A DNA stretch of 44,868 nt from assembly GCA_016715105.1 (NCBI GenBank), contig JADKBO010000011.1, positions 1 through 44,868 on the forward strand, read 5' to 3'. The translations under genes and the position numbers were made by a program. A model generated the notes under the pieces. That model was not told the DNA's origin and did not search any database. It saw nothing but the letters and a program-made list of their open reading frames with translations. This DNA is from Saprospiraceae bacterium (GTDB lineage: Bacteria > Bacteroidota > Bacteroidia > Chitinophagales > Saprospiraceae). Positions within the stretch are counted from its first letter, which is position 1, and every line of letters begins with the position of its first letter. Positions 37,518 through 44,868 of the stretch are shown here, piece after piece.

Positions 37518-37525
37518 ACTGTATG
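37518..37525. repeat. Target-site duplication of IS66, left copy
   Basis: ACTGTATG directly outside the left end; repeated at 39603-39610. Confidence 0.93.
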
Positions 37526-37541
37526 GTATCCATCCGAGCAA

Positions 37542-38890
37542 CTACACCTGCTGCACCTTACCTATTGGTAATAAATTAGATAATTCCGACATTTTGGTAT
37601 CTGGGATTTTCTCTAATACATTTTTCAACCATTCATTTGGATTTACATCATTAGCTTTGCAAGTACCCATAAAGGAATAAATCATTGCAATTCTTTTTGC
37701 ACCATCATGAGACCCGGCAAATAAGTAATTTTTTCTCCCTAAGGCTAGTGGCCTGATTTTATTTTCTATCAGGTTATTATCTATTTCTAGTCTGCCATCC
37801 TCAAGAAGATTGTATAATTTATGCCACTGTGATTGGGTGTAAGACATCGCCTTACCAATTGCACTTTTTGGCAACACTTTTACACATTCTTCCTCGACCC
37901 AAGATTTTAAATTATCCAGATGTGGCTTGACTTTGGCTAACCTGTCTAATTTTCTATCTAGGGGATTCATTGATTTATTGGCCCTTTCTATTTCATAGAT
38001 ATTTTTGAAAGATTACTAAGGCATATTCTGCGCGTTTTTTATCATTGCTTAATGCCTCTCATGATAATACCTTCGGGCATGTGCCAAACACCCTGCAATT
38101 TGGATTCCTTCCAGTGTTGCAATTTTATCATATACGCCATAGCCATCGCATTGAAGCCACCCATTATAGTTTTCCAATACTTCTTTGGGACCGTGCATAC
38201 CTCGGCCCTTTCTGTAATCAAATAAAACAAGTCTTCTTTCAGGACTGTGATAAACCCACTGATATCCTTGATGCGTACTTCCTGGTTTGTCGCTATCTAA
38301 TACTTTAATTGGAGATTCATCAACTTGTAAATATCCACTTGATAATACTTGTCTTTTTAATTCTTCGTACAAGGGCTCTATTAGAGTGCAACAGGCCACA
38401 AACCAGTCATTGATTGTGCTTGCGCTTACATTCCAGTCAAATTCCCTTTTGAATATTTGAATCTGCCTGTAAAACGGCAAGTGATCTATAAACTTGCTTA
38501 CAATTAGATGACTTAACAAACTGGCCTCTGCTATCCCTTTTCTATAGGTCTTGAAGGTAGTTTACCTATGATAATTCCTTCATTTTGGGGTAAAGCGTAT
38601 TTTGGACGAATAATTCTTTTCTTTACAAGACTGGCCGCAGTGTATTCTAATGTTTCAGGTGATTTCTTCTCCGATTTTTTTCATCCAGTCCATCTTGATC
38701 TGGTTCAATTATAACTTCTATGACCGGTAGATGATCAGGAATCTCGTTGCGTCCTTCGTGTTTCTTACTAGGTTTTCCTTTCGTAACTGATGATCTCTTT
38801 TGTCTGCTCTTCAACCGGCCCTTGGCCCAGACAAATCTTCAAATAAGCTCAATTGACCAGGTGTAACATTTTCTGTTACAAAACGCTCTT
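37542..38890 (-). pseudogene. tnpC: IS66 transposase TnpC, several frameshifts
   Basis: Fragments in order on the minus strand: N-terminal 'VTPGQLSLFEDLSG', Lys-rich linker, 'HLPFYRQIQIFKREFDWNVS', catalytic region with Asp in 'LQVDESPIKVLD', second Asp in 'WLQCDGYGVYD', 'AGCLAHARRYYHERH' (a frame break follows), then the last part (37542-37970) with the Glu in 'DNNLIENKIRPLALGRKNYL'. This is the DDE order of the IS66 transposase. At least three shifts exist (near 38040, and several at 38540-38850). It ends within the terminal repeat. Confidence 0.88.
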
Positions 38891-39535
38891 TTAGCACCAA
38901 ATATAAGCTTGCGCTTTTTTTGTTAGCAAGTAACGTGTTTTTTGTCGTAAACCAACCAAGCTTATTCCACTCATCAACATGACCAAATGTTGGTAGGCTA
39001 TTTCCTGACTTGGGGATTGTATCACTCCTTGCAAATTCTCAAAAACTCCACGCTCCAATCTTTTACTATACAATGCAAATCCATCCTTATCCCAGCACAA
39101 CATTTTTACAATCTGTCTATTTTTTCCAAAGAAGACATAAACATCACCACTCAATGGATCATTGTTTAATTCATTGCGCACAATGCCAGCCAAGCCATTA
39201 TACCCCTTACGCATATCGGCACTTAGAGTATATATGAAAAACCTTTGATGATGCCCACGAGCTCCTTTATCTGAGTAATATTTAGTTTGGTACCCCAGGT
39301 TAATGACAATACCATTTGTCAATGTTATAAAAGACACTTTCTGATGAATCTCAACAGGATTTGAAATAGTGATAAACGATTTTGGTAATTCTTTTTTCGA
39401 ACTTTTACGTCGCCAATAATCCAAAGAACTAGAATGAAATGGTTTATCTATACTGAATTCAGTGGCGGATTTACCTGACAACTTCCATTCTTCAAGCCAT
39501 GCAGCAATCTGCTCTTTTTTGTATCTTCCCTGCAT
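38891..39535 (-). CDS. tnpB: IS66 accessory proteins TnpA and TnpB, fused in one frame
   Basis: 214 residues. Residues 1-85 match the IS66 TnpA accessory protein ('QIAAWLEEWKLSGKSATEFS', 'LDYWRRKSSKKELPKSFITI'), and about residues 100-185 match TnpB ('IYTLSADMRKGYNGLAGIVR', 'DVYVFFGKNRQIVKMLCWDK', 'GFALYSKRLERGVFE'). These are normally two overlapping genes. Here a single frame joins them around residue 90-100, with the TnpB start replaced by 'GARGHHQRFF', so a one-base change probably fused them. The C-terminus after 'VFENLQG' looks shortened or shifted. Confidence 0.85.
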   Translation of the reverse strand: MQGRYKKEQIAAWLEEWKLSGKSATEFSIDKPFHSSSLDYWRRKSSKKELPKSFITISNPVEIHQKVSFITLTNGIVINLGYQTKYYSDKGARGHHQRFFIYTLSADMRKGYNGLAGIVRNELNNDPLSGDVYVFFGKNRQIVKMLCWDKDGFALYSKRLERGVFENLQGVIQSPSQEIAYQHLVMLMSGISLVGLRQKTRYLLTKKAQAYIWC

Positions 39536-39602
39536 ATTTATTTTTGACCAAAATTAACAGGTCAATAATTATTGGACAATATGGGGTTGCTCGGATGGGT
39601 AC

Positions 39603-39610
39603 ACTGTATG
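39603..39610. repeat. Target-site duplication of IS66, right copy
   Basis: ACTGTATG, identical to 37518-37525. Confidence 0.93.
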
Positions 39611-39928
39611 TTGTATCTAAATGCTCCACAGGTATGCCCGTTGCAATTCCAAATTCTTAATATTAATAGGAAGGTTGGCAAAGTCAAGATTTTCATAATA
39701 TTTTATACCATCTATCATACCAGTGAAACTCTGGGAAAATAAAGGGCTAAACACCGATAGAAGCAATATAAGACAAGTGTATTTCATTAAGACATAGTTC
39801 AATATGGAGGTAATCAAACATAGCATTAGTGATATTATTTTCTAAGAAAATAACAAGCTGTAATATCCAAACGTAATTTCCTTAATTTATTATATTTCGT
39901 ACTTAAATATCTTCACTCTTTTTGATCC

Positions 39929-40416
39929 TTAATTTCCCAAAAACAAATCATCATCTAAATATTCATCCAGTTCCTTTTTTATTTTAAGAGATTCCTGGTG
40001 TTTTAAAGCTCCTTGTAATAGAAGGAAAAGGATGGCAACTGTAAAAGTAAGTTTATAAAAAGGTAACCTTTGAGACATAAACAGGTAGCTTAAAATGAGT
40101 AATACTAATGGAAAACTGGCGATTATTATTGAAACGATTCTGTACTTATTGAATAAAAATCCAGCAACAATAAAGAATAAACTCAAAACGAGTCTTTCAA
40201 TAAATAGCTCGAAACTAAAAATATCGAGAAAAAATAAACTGATTATCACGGGGTAAAATAAAACCAATGGTAATAAAAATATGATGGCTCTTGTGCGAAT
40301 GATCACATCCAAGGCTTGGGTATATTTCCATGCTTTACCTGCTGATTTCCCAGAAAACTTTTTCTCTAAATTCTAATTCTTCCTTTTTTCCCCAACCAGG
40401 GTAATTCATCTAACAT
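39929..40416 (-). CDS. Small four-helix membrane protein, frameshifted N-terminus
   Basis: The main frame (39929-40312) gives 127 residues with about four membrane helices ('AIIFLLPLVLFYPVIISLFF', 'ERLVLSLFFIVAGFLF', 'IVSIIIASFPLVLLILSYLF', 'LTFTVAILFLLLQGAL') and an acidic tail 'EYLDDDLFLGN'. The upstream reading continues 'AGKAWKYTQALDVIIRTRA' and, with two one-base shifts, reaches 'MLDELPWLGKKEELEF' at ATG 40416. The family is unknown. It lies 20 bases beyond the stop of the DUF6624 gene on the same strand. Confidence 0.65.
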
Positions 40417-40435
40417 AGTTAAGAAATTAATTGTA

Positions 40436-41450
40436 TTAATAAATAAATCGTTTAACCCAATAGTAGATTTCCATATTAAAAGAAGTACCCTTATTCCTTT
40501 TTCTCAGCTTCCAATTTTTCAGTATTGGCTTTGTGTTTTCTACATCCCAGACAATTTTCCATCTACTTATGTATTCTTCAATGGTTCCCAGTCCTACTGT
40601 AGATCTACGTTCATTCACTTTTTCTGGTTCTATCAAAGGTGAAACATAATATTCCCCTGTTTCATTATTCCTTCCTATTTGACTTCCATAAATTTGGCGT
40701 TTGCCTTGTCTCAATGCAATGCGATCTTCCAAAAGTGCCATACTTGAAGGACTGGCATTGCCCTTTTTAACTGCCTCTTGCATCATGGGTAAATATTTGA
40801 CCTGAGTTTCTAAATCTGAATGTTGGATCACCAAAAACAATGCACTGCTTCCTTGTCCTCCAATTACATTTGCTCCCAACCAACCTTTTCCATCCAAGAT
40901 TTTTCACTTTCAAAGATTGACAGAGATCAGTTTCGTTAATCAATTTCAATGATTTTTCATTTCCTCGACTCTCGTCCAAACTTAGTCTCAACACTATCCA
41001 TTTGCCTGCGATATAGTTGATCTGTTCGATAGATGGTGTCAAAATTGCAACTAAACTTTTGTCCAAATCCTTTTCTGCCTCGTCTTTATTGCCTTTACAA
41101 TCATCAATAATTTTTCCCATCTAGGGTCTGCATGTAGTGAGTTCAAATCAGGATCTGTTGTTATATGTCCGTAGTTATATATAACTGTGCTCTCAACCAA
41201 GTCTCATCAGGTGGTAAAAGCTGGTTCTGTATCATTTGAAAGTGCGTAAGAACAGGCAGCATTATATCTGTCTCCCGGGTAGACTACCTTCAATCTGGTC
41301 AAAGGCGTTTTTATAAGTTGCGGCAGATTTTGGATAATCTTTGCTCACATAGTTCCCGGCTTCTTTACAAGTTTCATATTTTTGAGTTTTGACTAATGCC
41401 GTAGAGAAAGAAAAAATCAGATTAAAACAATGATGAAATTTTTTTCAAAC
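40436..41450 (-). CDS. DUF6624-type protein with TPR-like N-terminus, frameshifted
   Basis: Frames in order: 'TQKYETCKEAGNYVSKDYPK' (a TPR-like start near 41390), 'YNAACSYALSNDTEPAF', 'NYGHITTDPDLNSLHADPRW' near 41130-41170, 'EKIIDDCKGNKDEAEKDLDK', and finally the DUF6624 part 'WLGANVIGGQGSSALFLVIQ' with 'MALLEDRIALRQGKRQIYGS' and 'VGLGTIEEYISRWKIVWDVE'. At least three or four shifts separate them. The intact product would be roughly 330 residues. DUF6624 proteins are exported proteins of unknown role. The 5' end and start codon are uncertain. Confidence 0.75.
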
Positions 41451-41719
41451 GGGTATTTCAAAAGTGACAACTGTTGTTACATAAATGATGAATAAATAAT
41501 AATAAATTCACTTTTAATTTTATAAGCATTATTTACTCATCCCAATTATAATAGCTTAGAAAAATTATTTGGTCTTATTCAAAATCATACGTATTAAATA
41601 ATACAAATATGTATAATTAATACATTTTCAATGATATTTAAACTTGCCAAATTGATTTCAAAAAATGCGTATTACTCCAAGAAAAATTTTCTATTGCCAT
41701 TTACAAAATCAAAAGAGAA
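41451..41719. other. AT-rich divergent intergenic region
   Basis: Very AT-rich DNA between the DUF6624 gene (minus) and the aminotransferase gene (plus), probably carrying both promoters. No structured element is visible. Confidence 0.4.
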
Positions 41720-42491
41720 ATGAAAAAGGCGAGACTGGTTTTAAACTATCAGCGATGGAGGTGCAATGGCACTCAATACAGTGCCCTCACTGGCAAATGG
41801 ATCTTATTTCAGGCATCCATTAGATGATGCAAATGAAGATTTATTAGATTGTGTTAACGAGAATCCGTATGGAGGCCTTCTGCGAATCGGCTCGTGCTGC
41901 CATCACATGGAGTCCATGAAAATTTAACACCAATATCCTTTCGCTTATATCAAGAATTTCAAAAACATGGCTCTCAAACACAATGTGAGTCCTGAACACA
42001 TTGTCATTTTGTGAGTGGTTCTGTGGAAGGGCTTAGGGCAGCTGGCCTTGCTTTGCAAACCTGGAGGTAAACTCATCAGTCCTGATGCACTCCTTACCTT
42101 TCTATGATGCAATATGTCTCTAAAATGGGAACAAAGGTGGTCAATGTTCCTGCTAAGACAGATTTGAGTCATGATTTAGGAGCAAATGGCAGCTGCAGTG
42201 GACTGAACTCACCAATCTGGTTTTGTGTGCCTTTAACAATCCTAGGGACTTTCATAGGTGCCAAAAGGCTTATTTCTTTTCTAGACGAAGTATCCGTCAA
42301 GGTACCTGTTTTTGTAGATGAAGCTTATTATGATTATGTTGACGATCCATCTTATGCTTCGATGATTGATTTGGTAAAAAAGAATTACAACATTATTGTA
42401 TCTCGAACTTTCTCAAATGTAGGTAAGTACTGGCAAGATTTCGGATATTGAGCGCTTTATCAAGGTGTTGCCGGATGCGTTGAAGGTGTGA
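41720..42491 (+). pseudogene. HisC-like aminotransferase with Tat signal, frameshifted and internally deleted
   Basis: With small corrections the start reads 'MKRRDWFKLSAMGGAMALNT', a twin-arginine signal (RRDWFK). Then come 'DDANEDLLDCVNENPYG', 'NMALKHNVSPEHIVI', 'GSVEGLRAAGLALCKPGGKL', 'YDAICL'-type text, 'FIGAKRLISFLDEV', 'VPVFVDEAYYDYVDDPSYAS' (PLP Asp region) and 'NYNIIVSRTFS', which is where the PLP Lys motif should follow. Instead the text jumps to 'STGKISDIERFIKVLPDALK', so about 100 residues including the PLP-binding Lys are missing. At least four shifts occur. Family: class I/II PLP aminotransferase. Confidence 0.75.
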
Positions 42492-42508
42492 GGTTATAGG
42501 TTTATTTG

Positions 42509-42540
42509 TTTATGCGTTTATGCGTTTATGCGTTTATGCG
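42509..42540. repeat. Tandem 8-base repeat (TTTATGCG x4)
   Basis: Four perfect direct copies of TTTATGCG and a partial fifth (TTTA). It follows the aminotransferase stop by 17 bases. Such arrays arise by slippage and can vary in copy number. Confidence 0.9.
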
Positions 42541-42634
42541 TTTAAAAATAATTAAGATTTACGCAGAACAAAACCTCATTTCCGCAAAAAGCTGACTGCT
42601 GACAGCTGAAAACTGACAGCTCGTGTCTCCCGGC

Positions 42635-43137
42635 CTATTTTGTCAAATCTGAAAGCAATTCATCCAGATTGCCCATCGCCATGGTAAAACCTTCTCTAAA
42701 ACCTAGTTCAATGATTTTTTGAACGTCTTCTGCCTTTTCGTAAAGAATGGAAATGTTTACAATGGTTTGGTCACCATCAGCTGTGAATATATTTGTCCAG
42801 CGAGACCTTGGAAAATCTGTATTGATTTCGCATTGTTCGTTGTAAAAAGCATCCAAAGCAACATACTTTTCAATGGCTCAATTGCTTTGTATTCCAGCCA
42901 AACTTACCAATGCCTTTCACCTTCAAGGCTCAACATTGAATAATGCCGTCCCATTTTCCTGAAGATTCAGCTTTTTCGTTTCAGTGCAGTATGGCCTTGG
43001 TGCCCACCACTGATCCAATAATTCAGCACTTGATCATGCCTTCCAAACCAGGTCCAATCCACCTGCAAAAACTCTTCGTACTTCAATTGTCTTATCTTCG
43101 GTTTAACATTAAAATCAAACAACAAATTTGCATTCAT
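42635..43137 (-). CDS. SRPBCC / AHSA1-like protein, frameshifted
   Basis: Starting at ATG 43137 ('MNANLLFDFNVKPK') the sense passes through several frames ('QVDWTWFGRHDQVLNYW', 'GRHYSMLSLEGERH', 'YKAIEPLKSM') into 'DAFYNEQCEINTDFPRSRWT' and ends 'MAMGNLDELLSDLTK' at 42635. This is the AHSA1-type SRPBCC fold, about 165 residues in total, with the usual 'GFREGF' final helix. At least three indels are needed. Function is unknown, as for most of the family. Confidence 0.78.
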
Positions 43138-43435
43138 TTTTATATTTTATGATGATAAAAGATTTTCAAGAAACCGATTTGATTGCAAATATACGCGCAA
43201 CTATTGGTTTCATAAAACATCTTCAAATATTTTCAAAAATAAACGTGATTTGTGCTGAACTTGTTGAATAGAGATAATTGTGAGCCTTTTTTAGGGAGAG
43301 CGGTTTCATCTTACATCTGCCGTTTTCAATCAAAAATGTGAGCAGGCAGAGACTGGAGAATCTCGCCACCATAATTTTTCCATTTCCATTTCAAATCCTC
43401 GACTTCCGATTTCCGTCTTCCGTCCTCCGTCTTAC
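43138..43435. other. Gene-free stretch
   Basis: About 300 bases between the AHSA1-like start and the pntB stop (both minus strand). It contains a pyrimidine-rich stretch of repeated CCGTCTTCCGTCCTCC type (about 43400-43430) and no coding frame that I can support. Confidence 0.4.
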
Positions 43436-44868
43436 CTACATACTCTTCAGCTCGTTGACCAAGTCGGCCAAAAGTCTTTTAGCGTCACCAAACAACATAC
43501 TGGTATTTGGTTTGAAGAAAAGTGGATTTTCGATACCAGCGTATCCGCTATTGATAGGTGATCTTTTCATTACCACTACATTTTTGGCTTTCCAGACTTC
43601 GAGCACAGGCATCCCATAAATGCTGCTTCAGAGGATCGTCTACAGCTGGAAGGATTCACCACGTCATTGGCACCAGCCAGTCAAAGCAATATCTGCATTG
43701 ACTAATTCTTCATTTTGCCTCTTTAGGTAGAAGTGCCTCATATGGAATATCTACTTCAGCCAATAATACGTTCATGTGTCTGGCAGATTCTACGGCTGGC
43801 TTTAATTGGATGCACCAAAAACTACTTTTACATGGGTATCAGTCAAATATTGTAGATACATTTTGACGTATTGTTCCCCTTGAGCGACAGCCGAAACCAT
43901 AACCTGGAATAATGACCACTTTTGTGGGTAATACATCATCTCCAGTATCAGAAGGTGTAACTTCTTTGACAGTTCCTTTGTGGGCCAGTTGCGGCACTTA
44001 GGCCACTGCCTGCAAAATTGCCCGCAATGACGTTCCATAAAGACCTATTCATGGCGTTACACATGAGTACAGTTTAAATTGTCCCAGAAGCTCCCACCAA
44101 AATGCCTAAAATCATGAATTGGTTGCCTCACGATCAAAACCAGCTGCTGCTGCTGTCAATCCTGTGAATGAAATGAGCAGATTGAGTAAAGAGATTACTA
44201 CGGGCATATCAGCACCACCAATGGGCGCGACAAATGACCAGCCATAAATCAAAGAAATAACCAGCAAAATACTGACCATGATGTTATTATTCGCACCAGA
44301 CATGATCACCACTACCAACGTGGCAATGGTAATGGCCAATAGCGCATAATTGATGTATTGATGCCCTTTTACAGCCACCTGACTATCCTTGAGTTTTCCA
44401 TCGGTACAGGGAGGTAGCTAAAATACTACCTGAAAAATGCAATCGCTCCTACCACCAGCGCAAATAAAGAAGCTGATGCAGAGATTATGAAATTTAGTAC
44501 GTCAGCGTTGAGGTTGAGCAATTCAGCATATCCTACTAAAACGGCAGAAAGACCACCACAAGACCAGTGAAGAGCCTTTGCAAAACCATCTGAGGCATTC
44601 CTGTCATTTCTGCTTTTACAGCACTGCGGTAACCTATAGTGTACCAATAATGAGGAGCCAATAGTCCATGCATATCCGATTGGATCGGTACTGCCTTCTA
44701 CATCAATCGGATAAATCAATGCAAAATGATACCTGGCGTGGCATAGAAGCCGAAAGTAAGTTTCCTGCTCTTGCCGTTGCCGGATCGCTTTGTTTTTCAA
44801 TCCAAAATTAAACCTACAGGGGCGGCTATTAAAAAGCCAATATCTAATAAAGCCTTCGCATTAGTCCT
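43436..44868 (-). CDS. pntB: NAD(P) transhydrogenase subunit beta (PntB), many frameshifts, 5' end off window
   Basis: Reading the minus strand from the window edge: 'GFLIAAPVGLIL' (first helix), 'GGLSAVLVGYAELLNL', 'YINYALLAITIATLVVVIMS', 'LIYGWSFVAPIGGADMPVVI', 'FTGLTAAAAGF', then the NADP-binding domain 'VVIIPGYGFG', 'AVAQGEQYVKMYLQYLTDTH', 'VKVVFGASN' and the C-terminus 'SGYAGIENPLFFKPNTSMLF' to 'GDAKRLLADLVNELKS'. This is PntB, the proton-coupled NADH/NADP+ transhydrogenase subunit. At least eight one-base shifts occur within 1.4 kb, far more than real decay of a conserved gene would predict. pntA is expected to the right, outside the window. Confidence 0.88.

Larger units (their letters stand above)
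37526..39602 (-). mobile_element. IS66-family insertion sequence
   Basis: A 2077-base element with 17-base terminal repeats, GTATCCATCCGAGCAAC at 37526-37542 and GTTGCTCGGATGGGTAC at 39586-39602 (one mismatch as inverse), flanked by the 8-base target duplication ACTGTATG (37518-37525 and 39603-39610). It holds tnpA/tnpB-like sequence (fused by reading frame) and a frameshifted tnpC. The 8-base duplication is typical of IS66. It is inserted in the TlpA-like gene. Confidence 0.95.
36594..39787 (-). pseudogene. TlpA-like thioredoxin-domain protein, split by IS66
   Basis: The start is ATG 39787 with signal peptide 'MKYTCLILLLSVFSPLFSQ'. After IS66 and one target duplicate are removed, the reading continues (with one base added in the A-run near 39657) into 'GIPVEHLDTTYSNILVCGDT' and runs to 36594. 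The C-terminal 140 residues are a TlpA/ResA thioredoxin domain with redox motif 'WCKPC' and 'AIPKFVIVNKEG'. Such exported disulfide reductases act on periplasmic Cys pairs. The total without IS is about 370 residues. This copy is disrupted at about residue 55. Confidence 0.85.

Noticed and set aside
38891..39535. A genuine novel TnpA-TnpB fusion protein
   Set aside because: The join lies where the two normal genes meet and tnpC shows several one-base errors nearby, so a sequencing or decay indel is the simpler reading.
42509..42540. Possible CRISPR-like array
   Set aside because: The unit is 8 bases with no spacers; it is a simple tandem repeat.
1..44868. tRNA, rRNA or known riboswitch genes
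   Set aside because: No cloverleaf with a TTCGA loop and CCA-type end, no rRNA sequence and no recognisable riboswitch core was found on reading either strand.

Overview
The window looks like a chromosomal segment of a Bacteroidota bacterium, most like the Saprospiria/Cytophagia group. The evidence is a low-GC, AT-rich intergenic style, a T9SS type A sorting tail on a secreted xylanase, a hybrid two-component system (Reg_prop/Y_Y_Y sensor fused to kinase, receiver and AraC output), a cytophagalysin-like M43 protease, a stalk protein with the 'EEHHHL' tail-fibre motif, and TAnnTTTG -7 promoter elements.

Layout. 1-0.9 kb: a decayed IS982-family copy cutting an AraC regulator. 1-3.1 kb: small stress genes (OsmC, DUF1272 and an uncharacterised conserved protein) and a frameshifted membrane LuxR-type regulator. 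3.2-7.5 kb: a hypothetical protein, a DEAH helicase with C-terminal membrane helices, and a membrane-spanning XRE regulator. 7.7-9.1 kb: a clan GH-A glycosidase lipoprotein. 9.4-13.5 kb: DedA/VTT protein, Crp/Fnr regulator, two tandem outer-membrane-type paralogues with matching upstream palindromes, and an SDR protein. 13.7-19.2 kb (minus strand, visibly richer in GC): sensor kinase, response regulator, small lipoprotein, surface stalk protein, M43 metalloprotease. 19.5-21.5 kb: NTF2-like, DHFR-like and VOC proteins. 21.9-27.5 kb: hybrid two-component system followed by a GH11-CBM-T9SS xylanase and a strong terminator. 27.6-33.0 kb: an Lgt-like/radical SAM (Tes-like) fusion broken by an IS982 element with an 8-bp target duplication, then small membrane genes and lipoproteins, a membrane SRPBCC protein and a stand-alone COX1 C-terminus-like protein. 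33.0-36.5 kb: an internally deleted tannase-family gene, long hairpin repeats, an Rpn-type nuclease and an exported protein. 36.6-39.8 kb: a TlpA-like thioredoxin gene split by an IS66 element with an 8-bp target duplication. 39.9-44.9 kb: membrane protein, DUF6624 protein, a Tat-exported HisC-like aminotransferase, AHSA1-like protein and PntB, almost all broken by frameshifts.

The most interesting object is the Lgt-like/radical SAM fusion. It joins a membrane domain of the family that handles the diacylglyceryl group of phosphatidylglycerol to a Tes-type radical SAM domain of the family that couples lipid chains in archaea. This suggests an uncharacterised lipid-modifying enzyme, although this copy is disrupted.

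Caution: single-base indels, many in homopolymers, occur along the whole window and become very dense after about 40.4 kb. Many 'frameshifts' may therefore be base-calling errors. The two IS insertions, each with matching terminal repeats and target duplications, are real biological events.
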